From the NCBI GenBank assembly GCA_937124615.1, contig CAKZKR010000083.1, positions 1 through 40,434 on the forward strand: a stretch of 40,434 nucleotides of DNA, written 5' to 3'. Made by a program: the position numbers and the translations under genes. Position 1 is the stretch's first letter. Each line of letters starts with the position of its first letter. Shown here piece after piece: positions 25,606-35,107 of the stretch. Source of the stretch: an uncultured bacterium (lineage in GTDB: Bacteria > Hydrogenedentota > Hydrogenedentia > Hydrogenedentales > Hydrogenedentaceae). The notes beneath the pieces were generated by a model. The model had not been told where the DNA came from. It saw only the letters and a program-made list of their open reading frames with translations, and made no database searches.

Positions 25606-27315
25606 ATGAATCCTCACATTGAAGAAATTATACAATGCGTCTCAGCGAACAACTATACAGACCTTTCAAAAAACACCCTCAAAAAAATCCCCATACCAAC
25701 GAATATCAGCGATAAGTTCCTTGCTTTTGTCTTATGTGCTATTTTCCTTGCTTTCGCATTATCAATAGGAATTATTAGTTCTCGCCCATTCCAATGGCCC
25801 TTCAACTGGGATCCCCTTCGGGACATAGGTATTGCTCAAACAATACGGGATGCGAATTATCCCGAAGATCCTATTTTGAAAGGAGAAATCAATTGGTACA
25901 ATCCTCTAACAGGGGCTATAATTGCTTTATTTGGTTATATCCTTGACAAGCCTTTGCCGGAAACCTGTATAAAGATAGGTCCCTTTTTACAGTTGTTATT
26001 GCCTCTCTCTGTCTTAATATTAGCATGGAACCGTTGGGGACCTTGGGCAGGATTATTAACATTAACCTATGCCCTTTTTGCAAGACATCCTTTTTTACCC
26101 GAGTGGATGTATTCTGCTTATTCGCCCTGGTTAATTGCTCCGCAATGGGGAAAAACATTCTTCTTCCTTACGATTTTTTCCTTTGTCCTTTACATGGAAC
26201 AAAGGAAGTATTATTGGGCTATTTTAAGTGGTATATTTTTAGGGCTGGGTTTTTTAACACATACCGCAGTGTTGATAGAAGCGGTACTCTTCATCATTTT
26301 GTTTTCGGTTATTAAAACCATTCAACAGTATCCTAACATAGAGAAAAGCAAAGCACAATTCTTCACATCTGTCGGTGTCCCTTTGTGCGTAGCCCTTGTA
26401 ATTAGCAGTCCTTATTGGCTACCCATCCTTATCCGTTACCAATTTGTCATACGCAATCCGTATCCGTCTTTATACCTCACTCCGGCTCTTGAAAAACAAA
26501 ATTTATTATCTACAATACTAAAAAGCACAAACGGTTTTACACTTATCGGTGTTATATCCTTTCTCGTATTCATAATAAACAGAAAAAAAGCAGACTTGTT
26601 TTGGATAAAAATTTGGACTCTTACCGTGCTATTGCTCCTCATTCATCAAATTACCTGTCAAACACTATACCATTACGGGGGCTATACAATCCCCACATTT
26701 TTTCCGCCCCATCATACTTTCATGTCCGTTCATGCGATAATTGGATTTTGGTTTACTTATGGTTCCCTCCAGATTGCGGAAAGTATCGTTCACATTCTAA
26801 ACCGCCGAAAAACTCATTACTGGCTGCAAAAAGGACTCTATTTATTAATCCTATCCTTGATATTTTTGTTAGGTATAACAACCCTTGTAAAACCCATCCC
26901 TCCCCTACATGAAATATACCGAGGAACGGCTGAAAATAAATTGGTATATGAGGTGGCAAAATTCGACTCCGCTTATAACTGGCTATTAAACAACACTTCA
27001 CCCGACGACATCTTTTTATCGGACGAAACCACCAGTATATGGACTATAATGCCTGCAGGTAGGAAGTGTGTTTACACCATGATGTTTTATATGAACCCTT
27101 ACTGCGACATATCCCCAAGGATTGATTTATTCAACAATATATGGAATGCACTTCGCGAACAACGCTACCCAGTTTTTCTCGTTTTCTGCAAACAAAATAA
27201 TATTCAATATATTCTTTTAACTCAAAAAGACCCACACAAACTTCTAATCGAAAAAATAAGTAAAATACAACCATGTTATGAAGACCCCGAAGTCGTCATA
27301 TATAAAATTCTGTAA
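25606..27315 (+). CDS. Polytopic membrane protein, probable GT-C glycosyltransferase
   Basis: A 569-residue protein with an N-terminal polar stretch of about 35 residues, around ten transmembrane helices to about 440, and a soluble C-terminal domain of about 125 residues. The first extracytoplasmic loop contains acidic residues in WDPLRDIG and NYPEDPIL, the usual place of the catalytic acid in GT-C enzymes using polyprenyl-phosphate sugars. The C-terminal domain (AYNWLLNNTSPDDIFLSDE, then AGRKCVY) has a pattern common in such proteins. No family can be named. It starts 33 bp after ispA without an evident SD sequence, so the start is less certain. It is convergent with the glycan operon. Confidence 0.6.
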   Translation: MNPHIEEIIQCVSANNYTDLSKNTLKKIPIPTNISDKFLAFVLCAIFLAFALSIGIISSRPFQWPFNWDPLRDIGIAQTIRDANYPEDPILKGEINWYNPLTGAIIALFGYILDKPLPETCIKIGPFLQLLLPLSVLILAWNRWGPWAGLLTLTYALFARHPFLPEWMYSAYSPWLIAPQWGKTFFFLTIFSFVLYMEQRKYYWAILSGIFLGLGFLTHTAVLIEAVLFIILFSVIKTIQQYPNIEKSKAQFFTSVGVPLCVALVISSPYWLPILIRYQFVIRNPYPSLYLTPALEKQNLLSTILKSTNGFTLIGVISFLVFIINRKKADLFWIKIWTLTVLLLLIHQITCQTLYHYGGYTIPTFFPPHHTFMSVHAIIGFWFTYGSLQIAESIVHILNRRKTHYWLQKGLYLLILSLIFLLGITTLVKPIPPLHEIYRGTAENKLVYEVAKFDSAYNWLLNNTSPDDIFLSDETTSIWTIMPAGRKCVYTMMFYMNPYCDISPRIDLFNNIWNALREQRYPVFLVFCKQNNIQYILLTQKDPHKLLIEKISKIQPCYEDPEVVIYKIL

Positions 27316-27348
27316 AAATCCAGACCCCGCATTTCGTTTTCTTTTAAA

Positions 27349-29601
27349 CTATTTTAATAATGAAAAATCAATATCTGCATGGAGATGTTCTGTAACGATA
27401 TTTAAATTTTCTGCCCGATGAAAAGCCTTATCAACAGAGGCCCTCTCCCATGTAATTACAGAAGGGTGGTATATAAAATGCCATCCTATTGGTAAAACGG
27501 GTTGAAGAGAGAAGAGCTGAACCCATGCCCAATTCGAGTTTTCTAATTCATTTAATCTATCGTAGGTCTGAGCAAGCAACCACACAAACAAAGGCTCATC
27601 TGGACATTCATTGGTTAACTTTGAAAAATAGAATTGAGCCCCTTTATAATCCTTTTGAGTAAAACACTCCGTCCCTTTCCACAATAAGGACACTACATTT
27701 ACCTCCCGCGGAACTCCTATGGATATATCACACACATCCTCAAAATTCACTGTTTTCCCAAAATATTCGTAAAACGGGAGCAACTGGTTCGGATTTTGTT
27801 CCCAGGCATAATGTAATAAATACCCTGCTTCTTTATATTTCTTCTGTCGCGATAATTCCAGGGCACAGCGAATAAAATGAAAGGAAGTCCGGTCGGGGTC
27901 GTATCGGTGCTGTTTGTAAAACATTTCAACACGATGGCTATCATCCTTGAACAGCCTCATTAGAATCCTTTTAGTATCTATCCAAATAGTAAAAAAATTC
28001 TGCTTTACGATATGAGTTGGAGCCGAAATTTGGTACAAGTATATTTTCTGTTCTCCTGGGAATACCCTCACAAAGAAAGGTAGGTTATACTTCTGCAAAA
28101 TCTCAGGAATATTACCCAGACCGGCCTCAAAAATATCGGGCACAACCAACCACACATTAACCCCTTTTCTTCTTTGTAAATTCAAACTGTTGAAGTAAGC
28201 CCGCGATAAATCTACAAGCCCCGTTTCTGTATATGCATCGGTCACAGGAACTGAAAAATTGCTATTGTTTAATTTAAATATGGGAGTCCAAAATGGGTCG
28301 TGAACAATAACAAGGTCTTGTGGTCCTGAATATTCATCTATTGTCCTACCGACCCCTTTCCAGTCCATTCGCCAGGCACTCTCCCTCATCACACCTATTT
28401 GATAAAGGAATACAATTACAAGTAAGGTAGATAAACACACAAAATAGATTTTTTTTCTTTGAGAAATTAAAAAACCTATTCCAATAAAATGTAATGGGAG
28501 AAGAAAAACAATATATCGCGTTGTAAAAACCGGAGGTCCTAACCGCGCAAGTACAAATAGCAAGAACAACGGTATAACAAAAAGCCCTAACATAAATAAA
28601 ACTACCGAAAGTTTTCGCTCCTTCCAACTCCGAATACTACCTAATAAGAGCCCTAAAAAACCCAACACAGAAAGAAGCACCATAGCAAACTCAAAACCGG
28701 ACTGAGAATAATGCAGGAAAGAACCCCATCCTGTCATTGAGTATTGCCAAGGTCGAGCAATGCCTATCGGACAAATTCCACCCTTCCCAACCCAATTAAG
28801 AAAAAAGGGAAAAGTCAATAATTGCCAAAATGAAGGTTTTAAGTAGTAACGGTGTAGTTCTCCGGGTTGTGGCGGAATGGTTACAATCCATACCAACCAT
28901 GGGATTAAAAAAAATCCATGGATTGTTATAAGCCCTAATGCCCATTTTAAATAATTCCCCCGTCGAACCTGAAGTATGAACAGAAGCAATAATTCCGTAG
29001 CCCAGATGATTATGCCAATGTGATGAGTCCATAACAGCATTTGATTGACTACAATCCAAGATAAAACTGTTGGTATGTGGAAGGGGTCTTCTAAAACCTT
29101 GAGAAATAAAAAGAACGATGCCCATACGAAGAAGAGATAGGCCATATACATCCGGGCTTCCTGTCCAATAAAGATTAACGCAGGAGCAAGGGCTATCCCT
29201 ATGCCTACAAGAACTCTAACACCAATCGGCAATTGATTCTGTTTCTCCATCCGGCCCATTACAAAACAGAACATAATATAAAACGCTACCCAGAAGGAAA
29301 GACTAAACAAACGGAGAGAAACGATTCCCGTTCCAAAACATTTCCCCCAAAAATACTGTAAGAGGGGAAAGAAAATTCCACCATAGGGATATGTGTTCCT
29401 CTGCTCGATTATAAACTGTAATATGGAATTCAAATTTAAATTGGCTATGCAGGCATACTCCTCCAACGAGATGGATTCCTGTGAAATACGATACAAACGA
29501 AGGAATATTCCAATTATTAGAAACAAAATGCAGAAAAAAGGATATAGATGAACTTTATGGTTTGATCCGAACTGTATATCGTTCTTATTTGTAGATCTCA
29601 T
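27349..29601 (-). CDS. Family 39-like GT-C glycosyltransferase with C-terminal TPR-like repeats
   Basis: A 750-residue membrane protein. About 20-410 hold some ten to twelve transmembrane helices with the layout of ArnT/PMT-like GT39 enzymes. The first loop has SLEEYACIANLN, where the family often has Asp-Glu; later come GQEARMYMAYLFF and TRYIVFLLPLHFIG. Residues about 410-590 form a soluble domain, and about 590-730 hold TPR-like helices (SRQKKYKEAGYLLHYAWEQ and FTQKDYKGAQFYFSKLTNE). It would transfer a sugar from a polyprenyl-phosphate donor on the outer face of the membrane. It is the last gene of the seven-gene operon, overlaps the previous gene by 17 bp and has no SD of its own. Confidence 0.72.
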   Translation of the reverse strand: MRSTNKNDIQFGSNHKVHLYPFFCILFLIIGIFLRLYRISQESISLEEYACIANLNLNSILQFIIEQRNTYPYGGIFFPLLQYFWGKCFGTGIVSLRLFSLSFWVAFYIMFCFVMGRMEKQNQLPIGVRVLVGIGIALAPALIFIGQEARMYMAYLFFVWASFFLFLKVLEDPFHIPTVLSWIVVNQMLLWTHHIGIIIWATELLLLFILQVRRGNYLKWALGLITIHGFFLIPWLVWIVTIPPQPGELHRYYLKPSFWQLLTFPFFLNWVGKGGICPIGIARPWQYSMTGWGSFLHYSQSGFEFAMVLLSVLGFLGLLLGSIRSWKERKLSVVLFMLGLFVIPLFLLFVLARLGPPVFTTRYIVFLLPLHFIGIGFLISQRKKIYFVCLSTLLVIVFLYQIGVMRESAWRMDWKGVGRTIDEYSGPQDLVIVHDPFWTPIFKLNNSNFSVPVTDAYTETGLVDLSRAYFNSLNLQRRKGVNVWLVVPDIFEAGLGNIPEILQKYNLPFFVRVFPGEQKIYLYQISAPTHIVKQNFFTIWIDTKRILMRLFKDDSHRVEMFYKQHRYDPDRTSFHFIRCALELSRQKKYKEAGYLLHYAWEQNPNQLLPFYEYFGKTVNFEDVCDISIGVPREVNVVSLLWKGTECFTQKDYKGAQFYFSKLTNECPDEPLFVWLLAQTYDRLNELENSNWAWVQLFSLQPVLPIGWHFIYHPSVITWERASVDKAFHRAENLNIVTEHLHADIDFSLLK

Positions 29602-31753
29602 ACTTTTTATAATGTTCTAAATTTTTGTATACATTCATAAAATTCCATGCAAAACGCCAATGTTTATAGTTGCCCTTGAAAGTATCCTCTTCAGGAACAG
29701 CAACTGTCATCAAAAAAGGTTCTGCAGACGGATTCTCTGCACGATATAACCCACGAAATGCCTTTTCAAATCCTTTTGGTATCTCAACACCTTTCCATTC
29801 ACCTCGAACCCAAACTATCGGTTCCTGATTATTGAATACAATTTCATCCCTCGGTTTGATTGTAGAAGCAGAGTAAACAAGAAAATAAACACTTACTCGC
29901 AATGGTTTGTCCTTTGTCATATTGTAATAGAGAAGAAGAGAATGCAACGGTTCTGAAAAATCAACAGCACAATAAGTCCTATCATATCTTGAATAAATAG
30001 GAATAATCTCTTCCAACTCAAAATCCGCACGAAGAAACTCAAAAGGCGTTTCCATAGGAGGCCAATCCGAACTCTTTTCAAAGGCCGGTAAATTTTGGGC
30101 GGGTTGAAAAAGGATACAAGCCCCGTCAACACTTTGTTTCGTCTTCACCTCTTCCCATTTTAGCCCACGATAAGATACGACAAGTTTTGCAACCTGTTGC
30201 CGTTGCCATATATTTAATATGGAATACAGTAAAACACAGGCACATACAACAAAAATCAAAACAAACGCACCATTCCGTAATCTAATTAAAACACCTCCCC
30301 ATGTTTGTTCCTTTTGGTACAATCCAAGAAGGAATCGATAACATTCTACAAACAATTCATAGAAAAACAAAACTACAACCCCATATAAAATAGGGACTAA
30401 ATGAACGACATGTCGAAACTCAAACAAGATGGAAGGATAACCTAACAGATACCCTAAAATTCCCGCAAAGAGTATCCCTTTTCCCATCTTTTGCATGCCC
30501 ATTATAAGAATCAATCCCAGCACGACCCAAGGACCGATAAAAGCAATCAGCATATCCCAAAAAGGGAGGCGGTCCGCAAAAAATAAAAGAGAGGCAAAAC
30601 GGCTAAATTCGGGACGGTTTCGCTGCTGCTCTTTTGTAAAATGGTAAGGTGTCGAAAAACAATTGCTACAAACAGACAAAAATCGCCCCCACAAATCCGC
30701 AGGAAAGTGTTTGACAACAGACCTAAAATACATTCTACCTACTTTTCCGTATGCCGGCGACAAATAGTTATTGAAAGGCTCTTGAAACCCCATCCGTCTT
30801 GCAAAAGATACAATGGTGGAATGAACAAGCATATCATTCGGTTCATATACCAGCCGATATGAGGAACTCCCTCCTAAAGAGGTTTTTTCCACTGTGGTTG
30901 CAAGCCCCTGCACCAATGAGTGACTGGATACGGCTCCTTTATCTTCCGCAACAGCAGATAAAATGGGATAGCCTACCGCAAAAAAGGAAAATAGATAGAA
31001 AAGCAAACACATAATACCTGCGAATTTATTACCCTGATAAAACAATTTGAAACAAACAATACTGACAAAAAACATACCGGGTAAAAATAAAATAAGCACA
31101 TCCTGACGAAAACCAATCCCAAAACCTATCACGAGTCCCAATAGAGAAGAAATTATAACTGCAAGGGATACCCCCTTACTCAAAAAATGAAACAGTGTTG
31201 CAGAAAGCGCAAGGAACAACATGAAAAAAGTAGTTTTTGAGTAATCACGAATGGAAGGAAGAAGGAAAAGCAATGAAGGAGCATTTATTACAAGAAAGGT
31301 GGCTATAAATGCGGGTATCCGCCCTGCTAACATATATAGGGTAATGTATGTAGATAATACAGTAATTATAAAAAGAATCCCTGCATACAGTTTCAAGACA
31401 TCCCAATGAATCCCAAACAACCGCCATAAGGCTCCAATTGTAATTATCAAATAACGGTGCGTTTTAACAAAAGGGCTGTTATCCCATCTGCTCCAATCCT
31501 CAGGCAGGTCAGAAATCCGCATGGAATCGGTTTTTTGCTCCAAAAACAATTGCATATTTTCTGGATACGGAGCCGTAGGTGTGGTAAACCCCTGTCCGCA
31601 TGCGACCGAAATAGCACTAACCAACCATTCTTGTTCAAAACGGTATTCCTTGCCGATTGTATTTACCCGAACAGTAAGGTGTTCGTACACAATACCTACA
31701 GCCAAAACAGTGAGAATAAAAATTAAAGATATTTCAACAATGAACCTTCGCAT
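29585..31753 (-). CDS. Large GT-C-like membrane glycosyltransferase
   Basis: A 722-residue protein with a first helix at about 6-24, a long extracytoplasmic loop with several acidic residues (about 28-95), about ten more helices to 520, and a soluble C-terminal domain to the end. The stretch SIRDYSKTTFFMLFLALSATL resembles the R-x-Y-S region of GT39/GT83 enzymes. It probably uses a polyprenyl-phosphate sugar, perhaps the product of the GT2 enzyme two genes upstream. It lies 20 bp after the SGNH-TPR gene and overlaps the next gene. No conserved family was recognised beyond the GT-C fold. Confidence 0.65.
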   Translation of the reverse strand: MRRFIVEISLIFILTVLAVGIVYEHLTVRVNTIGKEYRFEQEWLVSAISVACGQGFTTPTAPYPENMQLFLEQKTDSMRISDLPEDWSRWDNSPFVKTHRYLIITIGALWRLFGIHWDVLKLYAGILFIITVLSTYITLYMLAGRIPAFIATFLVINAPSLLFLLPSIRDYSKTTFFMLFLALSATLFHFLSKGVSLAVIISSLLGLVIGFGIGFRQDVLILFLPGMFFVSIVCFKLFYQGNKFAGIMCLLFYLFSFFAVGYPILSAVAEDKGAVSSHSLVQGLATTVEKTSLGGSSSYRLVYEPNDMLVHSTIVSFARRMGFQEPFNNYLSPAYGKVGRMYFRSVVKHFPADLWGRFLSVCSNCFSTPYHFTKEQQRNRPEFSRFASLLFFADRLPFWDMLIAFIGPWVVLGLILIMGMQKMGKGILFAGILGYLLGYPSILFEFRHVVHLVPILYGVVVLFFYELFVECYRFLLGLYQKEQTWGGVLIRLRNGAFVLIFVVCACVLLYSILNIWQRQQVAKLVVSYRGLKWEEVKTKQSVDGACILFQPAQNLPAFEKSSDWPPMETPFEFLRADFELEEIIPIYSRYDRTYCAVDFSEPLHSLLLYYNMTKDKPLRVSVYFLVYSASTIKPRDEIVFNNQEPIVWVRGEWKGVEIPKGFEKAFRGLYRAENPSAEPFLMTVAVPEEDTFKGNYKHWRFAWNFMNVYKNLEHYKKYEIYK

Positions 31754-31773
31754 GTGAACTGTTCGTTTTTGTC

Positions 31774-33351
31774 TTAATCCTTTAAATGGGCCTTTTCATT
31801 CATTATTATCTTCAGACTCTCCTGAGCCAAACCATCATCACTATAATAATGTAAACACTTCTGATACATTTCAATACTTTTTTCAAATTCTCCCATATTT
31901 GCATACACATTCCCTAATAAACGCATTGCAATTCGTGAATAAGGATATTTTTTCCAAAACTCCTGTGCCAACTCGAACGCCTCAGAGAACCTTTTTGTTT
32001 TCATCAGCCAATTAATCAATTGCATATAGATTTTTTCGTCATTTGAATTTAATCGATAAGCCAATAAATACCCCTCCACAATCTCTTGTTCAATATCCCC
32101 TGTAATTTGTTGAGACAACTTAGCCTCTTTTTGTGAAATCATCTCTAACGAAACAGGGTCTGTAATTACTGCCTTCTGCATTTGCAATTGTAAGACTTCC
32201 GTTGCTTTATTCCAGCCCAAAAAACGAGCCACCGTATCCATATCCATTGCATTCAACAATCCTTCGCCTTTATCTTTTTCGAGAACTTTTCGTTCTTCCA
32301 GCACCTTACAAATTGCCTTAAACCATTCACAAGCAAGAATATAATTCCCTTCAAAAGTAAAATGGATATTATCACAAAAATACTCATAGTCGGGAATTCC
32401 ATTAGCACTCTTTTTCGCCAATATTCCGTCAATATCGACCCGAATAACCCTCTCTGAAAATGCCTTGCAAACACCCGCAATACATTTATTCATTTCTGTC
32501 TGTTCAAATCGAATGGAGTCCCACTCTCCTCTTTTCTTTCCAAATTGACGGTTGAAAGATAATGTCCCAACAAGAACATAGGCATTTACATCTACCCCCA
32601 TCCTTATCATGTCTTTAAGGTTCTTCTTATATAATTCTATTGTTTTTGCTTCTTGCCCTTGTTTGGGTATATAGGGCGACAAATCCTCAGGTTTCTGCTC
32701 TCGCCAGTCTTGCTTCTCTCCTCTTTCAAAAAATTGAACGATCCTCAATGATTTAAGGTAAGTGTGCAATCGAATAATAGAATTGTTTCTCAAGATAGGA
32801 TACGAATAGAGAAAGGAATGCTCTCCGTAAGGTCCAATATTTTCATTGTTCCCCATATAAATGATAAAAAAGTCCGGAGATAGTCGAGCCGAGGCCTTCG
32901 CTAAAAAATAAAGCCCATGTGAATTAATACCGGGGCATGATACATTATATACCTCCCACTTTTTATCAGGGAAGGATTGTTCTAACAGTACTTCCAATTG
33001 TCTTGCCGATGATTCCAGGCCATACATTGCAGATTCGCCAAAGACAAATATACGAAGGGTATTTGTTCCTTTATTTTCGGGCACATAAAAATCGAGATGG
33101 TCCCAATTCACAAAATCATGCAAGGGAATATTAAAAAATTGTTGATAAAAACTACGATTGGGAATATAAAAAGAATAATCCTTGAATTGTCTCTTAATAA
33201 AAGGGGCTCTTTCCTCCCCTTTTTTCACGAGTCGCAATGTATATTCTAACGAGATAAGAAGACATAAAGGAAGGAGACATAGCAAGAATTGTACAAAAAA
33301 TAATTTTATCTTTTTCCGACATGACTTTTGGGTTGTTTCCATGAAACTCAT
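31774..33351 (-). CDS. Membrane-anchored SGNH hydrolase-like protein with TPR repeats
   Basis: A protein of 525 residues with one N-terminal membrane helix (about 18-35). An SGNH/GDSL-type domain follows: GESAMYG (nucleophile Ser about 107), the block YMGNNENIGPYGE, and DNIHFTFEGN near 330 (Asp-x-x-His). About 395-525 contain TPR-like helices (EFEKSIEMYQKCLHYYSDD). Proteins of this form remove or transfer acyl groups on exported glycans; the reaction here is not known. The open frame reaches a TTG at 33381, two bases after the preceding stop and without an SD. ATG 33351 is used here; ATG 33342 is also possible. Confidence 0.72.
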   Translation of the reverse strand: MSFMETTQKSCRKKIKLFFVQFLLCLLPLCLLISLEYTLRLVKKGEERAPFIKRQFKDYSFYIPNRSFYQQFFNIPLHDFVNWDHLDFYVPENKGTNTLRIFVFGESAMYGLESSARQLEVLLEQSFPDKKWEVYNVSCPGINSHGLYFLAKASARLSPDFFIIYMGNNENIGPYGEHSFLYSYPILRNNSIIRLHTYLKSLRIVQFFERGEKQDWREQKPEDLSPYIPKQGQEAKTIELYKKNLKDMIRMGVDVNAYVLVGTLSFNRQFGKKRGEWDSIRFEQTEMNKCIAGVCKAFSERVIRVDIDGILAKKSANGIPDYEYFCDNIHFTFEGNYILACEWFKAICKVLEERKVLEKDKGEGLLNAMDMDTVARFLGWNKATEVLQLQMQKAVITDPVSLEMISQKEAKLSQQITGDIEQEIVEGYLLAYRLNSNDEKIYMQLINWLMKTKRFSEAFELAQEFWKKYPYSRIAMRLLGNVYANMGEFEKSIEMYQKCLHYYSDDGLAQESLKIIMNEKAHLKD

Positions 33352-33383
33352 ATTTCCCAATGAGAGTATATATAAAAACAATT

Positions 33384-34340
33384 CTATGGGTTATCCCGCC
33401 TCCATGTTTCACGAACGATAAATGCAGGAATACGGTATAACGCAAGAAAGGAACGCATAGAAAACTCCCCAATGATTGAAAGTATTCCGACAATAACCAG
33501 CAATGAAAATATATTGACATTTAAAATAAGCCCCGGTGTAATCTCCTTCATAATACGGTAATCCAGAAAAAAAGCGGAAAGAATTCGAATGAAAAAGAGA
33601 AAGCCCACAAACAAACACAATATCGCCATCCATTGAAACAGACGCGGAGACATACGAACAAGATTATCCATATTATATTGCCAGAGTCGCCAGAAGGTAT
33701 ACCCCGATTTCCCGTATGGGCGTGGAAAGTGCTGAACAGGGACTTCTACACATCGTCCCGCACGAGACACGACATCTGCTGTGCGAAATATATTAAAAGG
33801 ACCATATTCAAAAGCGCGGACAAGGTCTGCACGATATATTTTATATGTACAACCAAAATCGGTTAATGGAATGCCGGACGAATTCCGCATAATCCAGTTG
33901 GCTATCTTAGAAGGGATTTTACGAAACACCGTATCCTGTCTTTGGACGCGATATCCGCTGACAATATCATACCCCTCATCATATTTTTTTATCAGTTCCG
34001 GTAAATCTTCAGGTGCTAATTGTAAATCGCTATCCATAAGCACTATTGCTTTACCCCGGGCTTCCAAAATACCGGCTGTTACACCGGCCTGTTGTCCTGA
34101 ATTCCGATATAGATTAATAATCGCAAATACATGTTCATCTTCATGATATATCTCTTTCAGCCGTTCCCATGTGTCATCTGTGCTCCCATCATTAACAAAA
34201 ATAATTTCATAAGACCGGCCCGTTTTTTCCAATGTTTCTTTAAGTCGTCGATGAAACTCCCTGATACTCTTTTCCTCATAATAACAACTAATAACAACAG
34301 AGAACTCTATTCCTATTTTCTTCGGTTCTGTTGCACTCAT
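33384..34340 (-). CDS. Polyprenyl-phosphate family 2 glycosyltransferase (DPM1/GtrB/ArnC type)
   Basis: A 318-residue enzyme. The GT-A domain has VNDGSTDDT (49-57), the metal-binding DSD at 103-105 followed by LQLAPEDLP, and SGYRVQRQD (128-136). PYGKSGYTFWRLW (208-220) leads into two C-terminal transmembrane helices (about 236-258 and 272-292). It is expected to move a sugar from a nucleotide to a polyprenyl phosphate on the inner face of the membrane, supplying the GT-C enzymes encoded downstream. The start overlaps the stop of the methyltransferase gene by one base (TTAATG), with a strong GGGAGGTG site. Confidence 0.92.
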   Translation of the reverse strand: MSATEPKKIGIEFSVVISCYYEEKSIREFHRRLKETLEKTGRSYEIIFVNDGSTDDTWERLKEIYHEDEHVFAIINLYRNSGQQAGVTAGILEARGKAIVLMDSDLQLAPEDLPELIKKYDEGYDIVSGYRVQRQDTVFRKIPSKIANWIMRNSSGIPLTDFGCTYKIYRADLVRAFEYGPFNIFRTADVVSRAGRCVEVPVQHFPRPYGKSGYTFWRLWQYNMDNLVRMSPRLFQWMAILCLFVGFLFFIRILSAFFLDYRIMKEITPGLILNVNIFSLLVIVGILSIIGEFSMRSFLALYRIPAFIVRETWRRDNP

Positions 34341-35107
34341 TAAGCACCTCCCAATTCCAATGTGAATTGCTCATTTTTCTTTGCTATAGAAAAAATTGAA
34401 CCACACAATTCTGGATACTCTAATCCTAATTTATATAACCCCTCTATCTGAGAAGGTCCTAATATTCCTGCACGATATAACTGGTCTAATTGGAAATCTG
34501 CCAATATCTTTAGAAAAATTCCCCCTTGATGAATGGTTTTGAAACCTGCATGTTCCAAATCACGATTTAACCGCACACGATTATAAATCCTCCGATGTCC
34601 ATGCTCCAGGTCGTGAGCGGTAAAATCATCCAGTTCTAATAGGAGTCCCATGTGTCGAGCTAATTGACGAGACAACGCCCGTGAGTTCGGCACCACCACA
34701 TAAAAAATGCCATCCGGCAATAGCAACCTCCGAACCCTGTCTAACAATACCCCCACATCCTTTACATGTTCTAAAACATATATTGCGAAGATAACATCAT
34801 ATTGACGGCCTGTTTTTTCAAGTGCTAACTCTTCGAAAAGAGATGAAATAAACCGAACATTGGGATAACCTTTCTTCTTACCCTCCCGAATAAAAGAAAT
34901 GTTCCCCTCTACTACATCCAGTTCCAATAGCAAAGGGACCAAAATTCCCGTATCTACTCCCTCCGCATATCCTAATTGAAGTCCTACCATTTTGCGGGTT
35001 AGGTATGGCTGAATAGTCCGAACAATAAGTTCCCTTATAACCCGGTCCTGCATGGAACCTCTTGTATATGTTTTTCCCACATGTTCAATAAACTCATGCT
35101 CATCCAT
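34340..35107 (-). CDS. SAM-dependent methyltransferase (class I)
   Basis: A protein of about 255 residues with a Rossmann-type methyltransferase fold: LQLGYAEG (motif I, with a Tyr in place of the usual Gly-rich residue), LDVVEGN at the end of the second strand, DVIFAIYVLEHVKD (motif IV) and LLLPDGIFYVVVPN. A later insertion, AHDLEHGHRRIYN, resembles sugar and lipid methyltransferases. In this operon it most likely methylates a sugar or its linker. The open frame extends to a TTG at 35125, but GGAG lies 8 nt before ATG 35107, which is preferred. That ATG overlaps the preceding stop by 8 bp. Confidence 0.82.
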   Translation of the reverse strand: MDEHEFIEHVGKTYTRGSMQDRVIRELIVRTIQPYLTRKMVGLQLGYAEGVDTGILVPLLLELDVVEGNISFIREGKKKGYPNVRFISSLFEELALEKTGRQYDVIFAIYVLEHVKDVGVLLDRVRRLLLPDGIFYVVVPNSRALSRQLARHMGLLLELDDFTAHDLEHGHRRIYNRVRLNRDLEHAGFKTIHQGGIFLKILADFQLDQLYRAGILGPSQIEGLYKLGLEYPELCGSIFSIAKKNEQFTLELGGA

